In this document: positions 1-12,769 of the stretch, in pieces
Numbering within the stretch: position 1 is the stretch's first letter
How the letters are laid out: each line of letters begins with the position of its first letter
NCBI GenBank assembly: GCA_024734555.1
Contig: JANPWX010000026.1
Location: 4,899,741-4,963,740, forward strand
Direction of reading: 5' to 3'
Length of the DNA stretch: 64,000 bases
Origin: Trochalopteron elliotii
Lineage: Eukaryota > Chordata > Aves > Passeriformes > Leiothrichidae
Notes under the pieces: generated by a model
Database searches by the model: none
The model's input: only the letters and a program-made list of their open reading frames with translations
Told to the model about the DNA's origin: nothing
Program-made: the position numbers and the translations under genes

Positions 1-1185
1 GACCGAAGAGTCATTAGAGAGAACAAGTGAGCTTAGTAAAATGAGAACATTATTTAAGGCTTGCACAATATAATTGTACTTTAAATTCTAGGGTGAAATT
101 TCTGACCTAACTGAAGCTTATACCGATTTCAGTCAGGCAAGATTTTCACCAGTAATGTGTGGTAAAAGGGAAGAAAGATAACTTTGTGAAGGCACTTTAA
201 AGAAGTACTACATTCAAAGAGGAGAAAAGTTAAGTGAATGAAGTATTTCATGTAAACTCAGTGAGCTCATTTCCCAGATGAGCCAGATATCTGCTGAGCT
301 TGCCTTGAAGGGCAAAAAGCAAAGATGGCTTCACCTCCTAAATGCGGCCTGGGGCACAGTTAGGATGATTTACCTTAAGACAGTTTAAATGCCCTTGCCT
401 TATTCTGACTGAAGATCATGTCTCCTGACAGACAAAGACACTGAGACATCAAGGTTAAGTCTGAATACCAGACCCAAGTCTCCAGAATAAAATAAAAGAG
501 GCACACCACAAACATCTGAAAAGAACAGCAGTCTCTTCTCATAAAAACTATTAAAGAGGGGGTTTGCTAACGTGAGGGGGCAGTAACGATAATTAAAAAG
601 AATCTATTAATTGAAACGCTGACATTTTCTTGTACAATATCTGACACCTACGAGCACATAATTACAAGAAAACAGAAGTAAAAAGTGTCAGCCTGATATA
701 AGCAATGACAACAACCTTGTACATCAGAAAAGTTTCCAAGAAAACTCTTCAAGAACTTTTGGAAGACAAAGAGATATTTAAAGACTGGGAAAAGGCAGAT
801 ATACAGAGTAGGAAAAGGAGAACACAGAAATTCTGATTTCAGAGCACCTAACTGTAATTGCTGGCAAGGACAGAAAAATGAAGATTTGTTATTCTACTGG
901 CATGGAGAAGATAGCAAGGTGATCAGTAGCAGTCAACACAAATGACAACAATCCAAACTCCTGTGGCATTATTACAACCTATCAATGGGGCCCTGACCTA
1001 TGATATGCAGCCCTTCCATAATGAACCAAACATAATGTGAGCAACATAAAGCATGAACATTCCTATTTCAAAAGCTGCATTTGAAGGATAATCACTAGCT
1101 CATTGTCTTACTAAAACTCACAGGGAGTCATTTCACTAATGCTCTGGGTGATGTAATACACTTGCTGTGTGTACAGACAAGGGAA
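1..1185. other. Unique AT-rich non-coding DNA
   Basis: No open frame of useful length and no repeat family that I recognise. The + strand is purine-rich. The last part may be a more diverged upstream section of the CR1 remnant that follows, but I cannot align it by eye. Confidence 0.5.
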
Positions 1186-1189
1186 GTTG

Positions 1190-1485
1190 AAAAGGGCAAA
1201 AACTGATGAAGATCAGTTATAGAATCCCAAACAAATCTAAGAAAATGGAAAAGTGGTCTGAAATAAATTGGAGTGCCTCAGTAAAGACAAACACTAAGTG
1301 CTATACGTCACTTGTCAGTGCGCTGAAGGTCACAATAATGAACTGCCCAAATACTGGATGACCAGCCAGGAGACACAAGACAACCTGGGGGTTTAGAGTG
1401 GCTCAGAAATCAAGTATCAGTCAACACTGTCACACTGTTAGGACAAGAAAATAAACCTCCTAAACATTACAGCATTAAGAGCTAA
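1190..1485 (+). mobile_element. Old CR1 LINE fragment (reverse-transcriptase C-terminal part)
   Basis: A decayed piece of the CR1 non-LTR retrotransposon ORF2. Read on the + strand near 1250-1310 it gives EKWSEINWSASVKTNTKCY, which follows the CR1 pattern EKWSE(I/V)N...K...DKCKVLHLG just after the catalytic core. Further on, the stretch around 1385-1440 matches the old-CR1 wording 'ctgggggttatagtgg' and 'gagtcaacagtgtgatgctgtt' with many substitutions. Frames are broken by stops and indels, so it cannot be active. No 3' end is present. Ends are approximate. The divergence suggests an old CR1 subfamily, older than the copy at 58.2-59.6 kb. Confidence 0.6.
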
Positions 1486-1489
1486 CAAA

Positions 1490-4400
1490 CTCCCCCAAAG
1501 CAGTTTGTTCAGTTTAGTATTCTACATTTTAAAAACTCCACTGACTGTACACCACTTAGAATTTAGAGGTGAGAAAACAAGGATGAGCAATATCTGGATA
1601 AAAAACTCTTTGAGCAAATGCTGAAAGAATGAGTGGTGCTCCATCTGAGGAAGAGAGATACTGAGAAATCTGCTAATATATATATAACATGTATATGAAG
1701 TTCTGCTGCAAAGAGGAAGAAGTAACATATCCTCTCTGCTCAGGGATAAAACAAACCACCAGCAAATTTAATATGCTTGCTTAGTTTTCATAACAGAAAT
1801 CCCTCTGAAAAGGTTAGTTAAACATTAGTAACAATCTTTGAGGTACAGCTGAACTGCCCTGGAGATAGGGATTAAACACAAACTTGAGGTCCCTATTTTT
1901 AAATGATTTTTATGATAAATCCTAGTTTTTAGAACACTGCATATGATTCACTCACTAGGCATATGTGTCATTTACAAATGACTACTTTCAATGTGTTTTC
2001 TTTCTCTAGAAAACACAGCAATTTTCTTGACTCTGATTTGTGATATTTCCCCCACAGTTTCTATCTACAGAAGCATTTAATTTAGAACTTTGCACATCAG
2101 ACATGCACATTTGAACAGTATGCAGTATTCATGACACTATCCTGGCTGAGTGAGGCATGGAGCCAATGATACTCTGAGAGCGTAGGCAAGGGAGAAACAG
2201 GAAGGAGCAGAGTCAGCAGTGCTTTTGGAGGGAGGGAAACGTAGGCTGGGAAGGGAAAAATGAAAAGAACCTAGGGCTAGCCAGAAGAGACCAGAGAGTA
2301 AAGAATTTCAAAGTTAGGGCAACACTCCAAACTTAAAGGAAAAAGTGATCTGTCCTGTTAAAACTCCCCACTGAACATGCTGCTTTGCCTTTCCATGGTT
2401 TTTTATCCTTCCCTCCTCCTCCACCCTGGGCCAGGATAACTGGAGTAGAGAACCATGTTTATACTTGTTCTACTTATTGAACAGGATCTTAAAATTGTGT
2501 GAGGTGGAGGCGGGACTGATGATGAGCTGTCAAAGAAACTGGAAACCAGAAATAATCCAATATGAGCTTCACTGGAAACTGATGTGAGAGCAGCTTTTGA
2601 GGGTTTTACTTTTTGCAAGAGCCTGCAAACAGGAGCTTCACTGTAAACCAACATTTTGTTTAGAACATCTTTCCAAACAGTAGATTTCCCATGCCTTCTA
2701 TTTTCCTAAGAGAAAAGTGGGAGAAGACCATGAAGGTATTAAAATTTCCACTCCCTTCCTAGGCACTTGGCAACTCTACCTTCCAATATACTGTTTCTTA
2801 TTTAATTACCACTTCAAACAAGGCTGCATTATGTCCACAGTCAATGCTTTGTTTTGCTTTCCAACAGGCAGAGCAACATTGTAAAGAGGATTTAAGGCGC
2901 ATCACTAACAGCCATAGGAAGAGAATACAATGTCCTTTGCAGAAAGGCGTAGAAGAAACAATGAAAGTGCAATACCTTGTTCAAAGAGGGAGAGCAGGGG
3001 AATTAGAGAAATTGCTAGCAAGGACAGTGAAGAAAGGAGGGACACATAGAAGTAAAGGGATGTGGAACTTGCCCTTGCAGTGTTTATGTTGAACATTGAA
3101 GGTGTATGATCTAAAACATCCTTCAAATTAATGCTACCATTTTATTCACATGGCCACAACACTTGAAGTACTGCAGTTCCCAAACTGGAAAAACAGAACA
3201 CAAGGCACTTGCTGTCTTTCCCTACTTAGTAAGCAGCAGCCACTACCTTATCATGCTGTCACTTCCCCCCTACATTTTTGCTATTGCATCAAGAATACCA
3301 CTGTTGCCAGTACTCCACCAAACGTCACCATTACTCCAAAGGAACAGCAAGGGCCTTAGGCAGTTTCTACTGTTTGCACCACTGCATTAGTAAAATCAGT
3401 GGAGGCTTGTTTGATACATCTCATGCATCAGCAGGCATGAGGCCCTTCTCTGCACTGCACCACCCACCACTCTTGCTTCTTCTGAAGCCCTGAATGGATG
3501 TACTATGAGCAGACATGAAATCACCCAAGATAAGCAAAGAGAAAACATTTTTTTCAAGTTTCTTATACTGAAAAGTGGCAATTTTTGCCTTGATGTCGGA
3601 ATACATGGATTAAGTTGGGATGGTATTTTTCTGTCTGTTTATATTTGCATCTCTCCAACAGACGAAATGTAATAACTGCAGCACTGGCCAAACTGAGAAT
3701 TACTCTAGTGTAGGCAATAATAATGATCACAAATGGTAAAACGAAGTGAAAGTTCAGATTTAGGTCATCAATACATGATTTTCTCCTTGCCACAGAAAAC
3801 TTGGCAATAACTGCTTCCCGCTTTTGATCCTTTTTGAAAGCAGCCAGAGAAATTCACCTATACAAAACTGAAATTGCAGCATGGGATTTCCAAAAGTCAT
3901 TGAAAGGACTTCAGAGCATAGCTGGGCAGCAATTCTCATGTTTCTACTACACAAACAATACCGACCTTTAGAACATACCTAGGGAACATTTGTTCCCTAA
4001 AGGAATAAAAATTTAAATTATCTGCGTTTTGTACCAAACAGGATTTTCAGGATTTCCTTTGAAGTAAATCAATGCTGCTAGACTACTCCATGGCTGAGAA
4101 GTGTGGGAACTGCAGCACTGAGAAGCTGGGAATTCAGGCCCATGAGGTGTCACAAGTCAGAAAAACATAAGTTTCAGCTGCCAACCAGCAGGTGCAGAAC
4201 CGAAGAAGCTGAGATTTGGGGAAAATCACAACTTGCCACACTGCCTTTAAAAGACTAAGCAGACATGAAACAAACTCTTATGGGTTTCTTGAAAGTACAC
4301 CTGGAATTTGTTTGGAGGTTTTTTTGGTTGGTTCAGGACTTTTTGTTTGTTTGTTTGCTTTCAAGAAAAACTGAGATTTGAAAATAGATTCTGAATGAAA

Positions 4401-7150
4401 TCTATGATCTTATGTCACTTAGGTCATTTAGAAAATCTGACTGACCTGTAAATAATGTGAAAGAACACCTGCAGAGAAAGATTAATATAGGAAGGCAACT
4501 TCATCTCTGTGTTCAACAAAGCTCAATTATACTTAGAAGATTTCTGTAACAATACATTACAGTACCAAAAGGAATTGCAACCCATTGTCAGCTTTTTGGT
4601 CCCAAGACAAGCACGGAAAATTCAACATCACATTATGAAGCTTATCTGGACCACTAAGTACTTGCCAGACTGCAACAGCACAGTCTATTTTTGGGATGCT
4701 CAGTGCTAACCCTTCCTTGTATATTAAAATCTTTTCAAAGGTTTACACAAAGGCTGCAAGGTCTACACACAAATCATCTCCATTTCGCTTATTATTACAT
4801 AATAATATTGTGACTGTCCATAACTGAAGCATGAGATCCAGTCAAGAAACAGGTAATGGCTGACCACCTCTGAGGGGCAATAAAATCATGAATATTTGGG
4901 GGCTGCATTAAGAGAATAAGAAATCTTTCAAAAATAATTTTTTAAAAAATTTTATATATATATTTTAATTCTCTTCTTTCTCAGATACAAGACCCCAACA
5001 GATGAGAAGCTACATGTCTATGTCAACACTTAGCTGCAAAGCCGTGCAAATATTTAAACTGAGATGGAGATCCCTGAAACACAAAACACCTTGTCAAGGC
5101 TTCAAAAATTTTATTAAATGATAGCTTTCTACACTATATGATCTTCTTTCCTACCACAGGAAATGGTGGGTAAGGTACCAAATTAAATGAGCTGCACAGC
5201 CACAAGGCATAGTGCAATAAAGAATCCATTACCTAAATAATTTTATATCTAAGCAAAGGGAAAATGTAAAGACATTTACATTAGTGCCTGATATGAATGT
5301 AAACCTTGCATTACTGATGGGGAAATGATAGTTCAGCTGTCCATTCTGTGTGTGATTGCAATACTGGGCCACATATTTGTCAAACTGTCCCTTCTATTTA
5401 AAAATATATTAAATATGTGCATGCATTCTGCATTATTAGCCAGCAACAAAGCCAAGAAATTATTTCTACTATTTTTTATTTGCCATCAATGCAAAATTGG
5501 GGTCTGAGAAGTTATTACAAATCTTTTTTTTTCACTGAACACTAACACAAAGTTTATGCGTTTCTGTTAGAAATGTTTATTATTACAGAGTCAATCACAC
5601 AATGCAATTTAGATGATAACCATACTTAGATTTTCTTTTTCTACCCTTTTTGAAAGCTCTGAAAAAGGAAAAACATGCAAATGCTGATCTGGACATTTTT
5701 TAAATATGGAAATTTTCTGGCTCAAGGACATTTCTACAAGATACAGTAAGTTGAAACAAAACAGGCCAAATTTTGCTTACTATATCCACGTGCACAGTTC
5801 AGCTGGAATAAGTTTGACTGCCTCTTAAACAGACCCCGTCATCTGAGAAATCCATATGCAGCAAACTGAAAACTAAAATGGAAGATGGAGCGAAATCAAA
5901 GAATATTCTTTGGTCCAAGGTTGGACCATCTGGCAGTAACTTCCCTGATGTCAGCATATTACTAAACACCTTCACGGATGGACTCTCAGTGACTCAGAAC
6001 TACGCTTCCTCTGCTCCTTGTTTATTCCTGAACAGCAATTCTCTACCTAATACCATGGGAAACCAATGTAGCAGCATGATGAAAAAATTAATGTAATGCA
6101 GTGCTCCCCAACACCACCTTGGTTTATTAGAGAATTCACAGCTTTTTCTTAAAAAGAGAACAGCTCTTGTCCCTAATCTCAATTCAGAAGATGGCATTCT
6201 GCTTTTCTAAGGTTAAGTTTGTCATCAAGAGAAGAAGAGAGTAAAAAAAAAAAAACTCCCATCAAAGTCATTAAATTAAATTGATTTGGGGACTACATTC
6301 TGCTGACCACAATTTGTTAATGAATACACAGCTGGCATAATTTATCATCATACTCCCTATGTTAATAAAATACTATAAAATAGTTATAACATGTACCGAC
6401 TGCCACGTCAGGTCACATTCAAGATAGTTGATAAATGCTCAAAAACTGTTAAAAGGCAAGGAAAAGACAGCCCTATCAAAATGAGAACAGCCCTTTAAGA
6501 ACATTATTTCAGTGTTTCTCAATTGCTATTACCAACTCAGCTGGTAAGTCATTTTCCTTTCTCATACAAAATGACAATGGTTGACTTTTTTTCTTTTTTA
6601 GTGGAGACCACTGTATTATTCATTTTGTTTCCATTCTCATTCCAAGAAGATCTGTTTTTGTAAACAGCCAGTGAAATGAAAACCCATGCATACATTAAAA
6701 AAGACTAAAGGCTAAGTAAAAATAAACAGACAAGAATTTCTCACCCATATTGCACACAGCCGAGCTCTCTCATCTCACCATGACTGGAAGTTTCTTTCAG
6801 AAAATTAAGCTAGACAGAACTATACCTTTCATTTTCACAGCTCCATTATAATGATACATCATAAAAATAATTGTCTACTATAGCCTTGTAGCAAGTATTT
6901 TTATAGTAGTCTATGCAGTTAAAAGTAATGTCATTTGACTATATGTAATGCCTGCATTAAGAATAGGAAAGTAGTATTAATTAATACAGTCCCATAAGTT
7001 TGATCTCAGGAGTATCAGAGAATTTAGAAAAAATTTTCAAAGGATGATTAACAAGTGACATAGACCTAAATGCAAAATGGGCTAAAATTTAAAGAGTTCT
7101 CCAGATTGACATGGTAAGATAATTTACATTTTAGACAAAGACAAAAGAAA
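1490..7150. other. Unique AT-rich non-coding DNA
   Basis: No supported gene or recognised transposon. It contains short low-complexity tracts, for example a T/G run near 4318-4362, an A/T run at 4928-4970 and an A run near 6243-6256. All open frames are short and show no family signature. Confidence 0.5.
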
Positions 7151-7164
7151 TTCAGTCAGTCTTA

Positions 7165-8035
7165 TATAGGTAGATTTCAGTAAAGCATTTCCAATGGAAT
7201 CTATATGTCAATTTAGAAAGCTAGTGGGTAGGCAGCTATGCAAAGAAAAAACAGCAACAAGAAGTACTAAGAGGAAGAATTTCAGACAACAGGGAGCTTG
7301 GCTACTGGAGTTTTTCAAGGATAAATCTAGTTTAGTATTTTCTTTAATAACCTTGGTATGAACAACTGGGTTAATGAGAGGCAGTGATGTGGGATGTCAT
7401 TGCCAATATAAGAGGGTTGCAATACCTACCCCAAAAGAAATGGATTTCTTTGGTGACAAGAACAATAGAAATTTGACATGAGTCCCACATGAACAAAAAA
7501 AAAATACTGTGATTCTGCACTTGGGAGCTAACTGCAAAAACTGCTGTGAGGAGCTGAGAGCTCATCAGTAAGAAATTACTAAGGTGAAGAATGAATGGCC
7601 TGTAAGATTCAGCTGTGAAAGAGACAAATGTAATGCTAGGAAACATCAATCAAGGTATTTCCTGTAGATAAAAGTATTTATGCCATTGTACAAGGGATTT
7701 CTTTCAAAAATGCACATGATATTGTGCATTTGATAATGATTATGTCTGCACATGCTAATGTCTCCAACATTTAAGACACAGATTCACAAACCAGAAAAGG
7801 GCAGAGAAGTGCTGCCACAACCATTCAGAAGTGCATATCATTAAAGAGAAGGACAGAGAAGATGAGATGTTTAGACTAATAGACAACTGGGATGTTAATT
7901 GAAGGGAAAAAAAAAGCTGACAAAGGAGTAAAATATGGTATAAACTGGCCACTGGGCTGAACATTGGCAGTGGTTTCTCAGACACTAGGACAATTTGGTT
8001 GCAGAAGAGCCAATCACTGCTGCAGTGACAGAGAA
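7165..8035 (+). mobile_element. Old CR1 LINE remnant covering RT core to 3' region
   Basis: A degraded CR1 copy in + orientation, readable in several islands. At 7172 the bases gatttcagtaaagcattt encode DFSKAF, the CR1 RT domain-3 signature. At 7307-7321 GVFQG stands for GVPQG and is followed by FSIFFNNLG for LFN-FINDL. At 7610-7696 the text matches the old CR1 section reading 'aaggcaaa...gggatgcatcaa...ggtatttc..gtagagataaa...attgtacaagg'. At 7925-8030 'ggtataaactggcc' and the following bases match the CR1 section near the end of ORF2. Stops and internal deletions are numerous; for example, the FADD catalytic region seems to be missing. The 3' terminus with octamer repeats is not preserved. 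Confidence 0.7.
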
Positions 8036-8039
8036 ACGC

Positions 8040-8792
8040 TTTGAAGTGTCTTATCCATTAGAAAAGACTCACTACATTAATGGTGGTGCTTGATATGTTA
8101 TAGCTTGCAACAGCAAGGGACTCAAGCTGACAATTTCAATTGTACGTGTGTGAATGTGCTGGCCTGCATTTATTTATAAATAAAGTAAATAATAACAATA
8201 TCCATGAAATACAAGAGAAGCAAGAAAAGCCTGTAATTTTATTTACTTTAGCACATTTCAGCAATCAAAAGCAGAAAAGAGCAATTTAGAAGAGATTAGT
8301 GGGTGCTAATGCTTTCCCACTGCATTAGAGGACATTTTCACAGGAATACTGACAGCGTGTCTTAGGGAAATGACACTGATAAATAAAGACAGAGCAGTGA
8401 ATCAAAAGACATGCAGATCTTCTCTAGAAGAATTCCAGGGTAACGAAGCAAATTACTTTTTTGTATAATGTCTGAAGTGGGGTTTTTTTCATAGTGTGCT
8501 TATTCCTAAAAATACCCAAGGCACTAATGAGAACAGATGTAACAGACCTTCCCCTACAAGTGCAGCTAACTAAGCATAGCACACACAATGCTGTCTAGCT
8601 AGGATGTCCGGGTTATAAACTTTACAGCAAACAAATCCCTAAATTATCACATTCTTAACATGTATTTGTCCATTAACATTTAATATTTTTATGAGTTAAC
8701 TTTGTTAAGGAAAGCAGCTTTATGCTGTCCACATTTCAGTACTAAATATTAGCAGTAACATGTCTGTCCCTCCTCTGCTCAGTGTTACCAAG
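8040..8792. other. Unique AT-rich DNA upstream of an LTR
   Basis: No gene seen. The last five bases before the LTR (ccaag, 8788-8792) are the likely target-site duplicate of the inserted LTR that follows. Confidence 0.5.
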
Positions 8793-9298
8793 TGTCCTAG
8801 GTTGTAGTATAAGAGATGCACAAAGTATTCTATCACCATCTTCATGAACTGTTGAAACCAATTGCTGAAGCAGTGTTCTCCCAAGTTCCCCCTCCCTCTT
8901 CTGTCAAGGTGTCTTCTGTTAATGACCTGCTACATGACTCATAGGTAACTCCCTCCGGGAGTTATCTCTCTTTAATGGGCCATCAAGGACCCCCTGTATG
9001 ACTCATTATCCCATTGTGAGATGCTCCCCCCAGGGGGAGGAGCCAAGCATTCTCACCTGGATATAATCTGGGATTTGGGACAATACAGGAGACCTTACCC
9101 ACTGGATTCCCAAAGGATCAGAGCTACCAGACCTTTCTATGGGATCACTGCTTCCATCATCCCACTCAGGTTGTATTCTGACTCTGTCAGTGGTCTTTTG
9201 TATTATTGCATTTATTTTATTTTACCTTTTTTTTTATTATTATTAAATTGTATTTCTGACTTGGAGCCTCGCACTTGTTTTGCTTTCAAACCACTACA
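8793..9298 (+). mobile_element. Solo LTR of an endogenous retrovirus, family A copy 1
   Basis: A 506-bp element that starts TGTCCTAG and ends CACTACA, the TG...CA form of retroviral LTRs. It is flanked by ccaag (8788-8792) and tcaag (9299-9303), a 5-bp target duplication with one mismatch. Inside are a TATA-like TATAATC at 9062-9068 and an ATTAAA poly(A) signal at 9242-9247 just after a T-rich tract. It aligns end to end with the - strand copy at 27071-27624, which fixes the boundaries. A hairpin (11-nt arms with one mismatch, 8943-8953 and 8957-8967) lies in U3. There is no second LTR or internal sequence, so it is a solo LTR left by recombination. A 107-residue open frame at 9021-9344 is LTR read-through, not a gene. 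The 5-bp duplication fits ERVL- or ERV1-type integration; I do not name the family. Confidence 0.88.
8943..8967 (+). repeat. Hairpin in U3 of LTR family A, copy 1
   Basis: Left arm AGGTAACTCCC, loop tcc, right arm GGGAGTTATCT. The arms pair over 11 nt with one mismatch. The same palindrome, with 10-nt perfect arms, occurs at 27404-27428 in the other copy, so it belongs to the LTR family and is not a chance fold of one copy. Confidence 0.7.
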
Positions 9299-9303
9299 TC
9301 AAG

Positions 9304-12300
9304 AAACACTTAGGAGTCATACAGCACCTCTTACTATCAACTGACATCAAATCTAAGCTGACTCTAATAGCACACAGTGACTGTGCTGGGCATGGGTGGG
9401 TTTGCTTTGTTTCTCCTGGAGGGGAATTTCTGGCCAGTTAGTAGAGATGCTAGTCTGGCATCTCGTACAGATGTAGATTTGCCATATAGGACTGAAAAAG
9501 TGAAGAAAATTTGAAGGAAAAGAAAATAAGGCAGCTATTTTTCAGGAAGGACATTTAAAATTGATAGCAAACTCCAAGGTGGGTTTAGCTCAGCTTGTCT
9601 TGGCGTGACATCAGGATCTCACCTATGCAGAGCAGCTTGGTCCCCAAACCCACTCCAGCCTAACCACTCAGCAGTATTACAGCCTTGAGAGTTGAGGGAG
9701 TTGGCCTCAAGGAAGTACTATTAATTTCTGAGGTGAAAAACTAGAGATTGACACTCCTGCTTATTTTGCACAATAAGTCCATTCAACAGCACTCAGGGAC
9801 AAGCCAAACAAAAATAAGGCTTGGCCTCTTGAGTACACATATAGGGAATGCACACCATTTTGTGCATCAAACACAAATCATACCACATTGTGTGAATGTG
9901 TTTCTGGGATTATCGGGAGGTCTGAGATTCCCTGGATACACACAGGGACAGGAGAAGAACAGACTGATGAACATTCAGCCCTCTTCTCATTGAACAACTT
10001 CCATGGCTCACACAAATCAATTTAACATGGCTGTTATGCTGCATAAAAAAAAACTCAAACAAAATCCAGCACTGCTGAAACTTGATGCTAGCACAATACA
10101 CGCTCTCCTGAGTAATCTGCAGCAACCAGACATTGCCACTGCATGAGTCCCATCCCTGCAAAGGGAGGTTAATACGCATCAGTGAGAGAAAGAATACTCT
10201 TTTCTTCCTCACAGCTTTGGCTGGGACGTGATGCAAAACAACAGCTTTCTTATCCTACCTAGAGAATTTCCCCACCTCATTCTGAAAAATCATTCCATGA
10301 GCATTTGTTAACTCATTCAGCACCCCTGCACTAGGCCCCCTTTCTAAGCCCTGCCTGAATAGTGCGAATATGCCATTCCCATTTATTCTGAAGCTAGCAG
10401 AGCCATGCGAGGTATTGGTCACAGTTTTCTGAAATGCAGTGGGAGCTGCTGTTGCCCTGGGATTCCTGCAGCTCTGCTGAACAGGTGGACAAAGGGGCTG
10501 CTGTTTCAGGCAGCTGAAAGATGCAATGACACAGCTGATTTGCAGTATCTCACTTCCACAGCAGAGCTGAACCCTGAGGTCAATGGGAATGGGGAGACTT
10601 CCCAATACCAGAGACAAGAATTTGCCTCCGTGATAAGAAGGGGCTATTAAAGTCAAAACAACCATGCTGAGGCCAACGGTCTAAAATACTGCATGGCACC
10701 AAGCAAGGAAGATTTTTGTCCACCTTCATTTCCCTGAGGTAGGCCAGGATTTACTGAGGGGAGCTCAGTTTGAAAGACTTTCTCTAGTCCCTTGAACTGG
10801 CCTTGAACACTGCTGGAAGATCCCACAGCCCAGCTCCGTCAAAATGAAAGAAACGTGGCATGACTGGGTACAGGGGCAGGCATGTTTTACTCCAGCTGTG
10901 TAAGTGCCACTGCAGGACATGCCCCCCGCCAAGAGTTCAACCACCCCACATACCTTTTTTTGTCATTCACCCATTTTACAAAAGCCCAGCCAGAGTGTAC
11001 CAGGATTTACTACAAACCTGAACTGAGAGATCTGAAGAAGGTCCTGGATTCACATTACCCTCCTCACACTTATTTACATTATTGAATATAAAAACACACT
11101 TTCTTCTTAAAACTATGACTTGAGGATCTTTGAATTTTGCAACTTGTAAACAAACATACAAAAAGTAATTAACATGAGGAGGAATATGAGGCAGTTAAGA
11201 GTACGGTAAAATGTATCACAGAGAAAGTGGAAGAGCAAGATCTTTGCAGAAATGTTGGATTTACTCGGTAGATCAATTTGCACACTGAAGGCTTAAAAGT
11301 GTTTTTCTTGTTTGTATGTAATGTTAGTCTACTACATCAATAACCACAGAACTGGTTTCCTCCTATTTCTTGTCTTTAAATCTTGCCTCTGCATCTTATC
11401 TTTAAACCTCAAACTGTTTTTTTTTTACCCCAAAGCACACAGTCCACTGACTGCAGTGCCTTGGAATCACACCTAAGTGTTATTTAAAAATGTTTTGTGG
11501 ATCTATATGGAAGACCAAGAGTAAGGAAATCTATGATTTGAGATTAAAGGCAGCAGAATTTTCCATTTCATCTTCTAGCATAAAAAACTTCATCTATCTT
11601 CTGAAAAAACCCACTAATGTCCCATTGTCAGATACCATGGCTGCAAATGAACACTGTGCCTCTGCAGTTGTTGAGTGCAGAGACTACTCTATCCAGATTT
11701 GCAGCTGCACAGCCAGATGGCTCCAAGTGAGATGCCCCATTGTGCAACCAACATGGGCTGAAAGAAAGGAGTATTAGAAAAGAAAACCTAAAGGTTTCTT
11801 CAGAAGGAACTCCATTTGAGAGGCTACAGTCCTGTTTCTCAGCTCAGAATGGGAAGTTGGAGTGCGAGGACATGACCATGCAAGCCCATGAGGACCAGCC
11901 CTGTCAGTGAGGTCCAGGATGACAGAAGCCTTTTCCAAAGTTTAGGCAGCAGCGTATCAACACCAGAAGCCCCTTTCTTCATAGGACAAAGGAGGACTTC
12001 CTCACTAATATACAAAATGTCATCACTTTGAGNCAATATTCACTTCTCGAACAGCACCTTGCACTCCAGTGTAGGAATGCAGGAAGTGAAAGAACACTAT
12101 GAAGAGTGTTCAGAGGCTGCTGAGGTCAAGATTTGCAGGGTGTGGCAATGCTCCAAACCCAATTTTGCTACTTTTAAGGCCACTGCAATGACATGGAAGT
12201 GTTACAGCATCAGTTCTAGGCATAATCTTCAACTGTTTCCATGACTAAGGCTCCCGTGTTCAGAATAGCAGAGAATTGACACAGGGTGAGTCTAATATCT

Positions 12301-12609
12301 TCTCTGCCCCACTGAAAAGTAATACTTTCAGTTTAACTAAAGGCACTGAACCAGCCCGTTATTGATGAAAAATACAATGTGTGTGACATGTAAAATGGTG
12401 GCACAAGTCTTTGAGTTGCATTACTGCATCTGCTTAAAACAGCAAAGGTAAAACCTATGAATCCGGTAGTAAAGAAGAGCACTGTAATTCTCTGAAGGCC
12501 AGGTGAAGGGCAGGTTATGGACAACAAGGAGCAATCCAATTTGGTTACACTAGCTAAGGTAAAATTTACAATGGCTATCAATCCTCATGCTTTAAGGCAT
12601 AAACTGAGC
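9304..12609. other. Unique non-coding DNA with a moderately GC-rich patch
   Basis: No recognised gene. A GC-richer patch at about 10250-10870 carries overlapping open frames on both strands (136 and 81 codons) with no family signature; this is typical of stop-poor composition. An undetermined base (n) is present at 12033. Confidence 0.45.
12033..12033. other. Ambiguous base (n)
   Basis: A single undetermined base in an otherwise fully called window. It reflects an assembly or base-calling ambiguity and has no biological meaning. Confidence 0.99.
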
Positions 12610-12768
12610 ACCATCTGGGGCCAGAAAGAAATTTCCCTCTGTGGTACACTATAACACAATTGGCTGCGTGTATTTCTTCCTCTGAATCATCACATATTGG
12701 TTACTGTCAAGATACAAGACTGTACGGATCACTGGTCTGTTCCAAAGCAGCAATTTCTGTGTCGTTCT
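12610..12768 (+). mobile_element. Ancient amniote-type CR1 3' end fragment
   Basis: This stretch follows the 3'-end text of old amniote CR1 elements: 'ccaggaaggaatttccct', then a 'ttcttcctctg' section, then 'ggttactgtcaagatacaagact' ahead of 'gatcactggtctgttcc', equivalent to the old-CR1 'ctggccactgtcagagacaggatactgg...gaccattggtctgacccag'. It ends near the expected '...attcttatgtt' terminus. It carries many substitutions. It is one of the oldest repeat relics in the window. The identification rests on recalled consensus wording and should be confirmed by a repeat search. Confidence 0.55.
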
Positions 12769-12769
12769 C

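Noticed and set aside
9021..9344. 107-codon + strand frame, similar in protein to a - strand frame at 27028-27396
   Set aside because: The similarity comes from both frames lying inside copies of the same LTR; LTRs are non-coding here and the frames run out of the element.
10255..10665. 136-codon frame on the - strand
   Set aside because: Mirrored by an 81-codon frame on the + strand in a GC-richer patch; no domain, no splice context, no family recognised.
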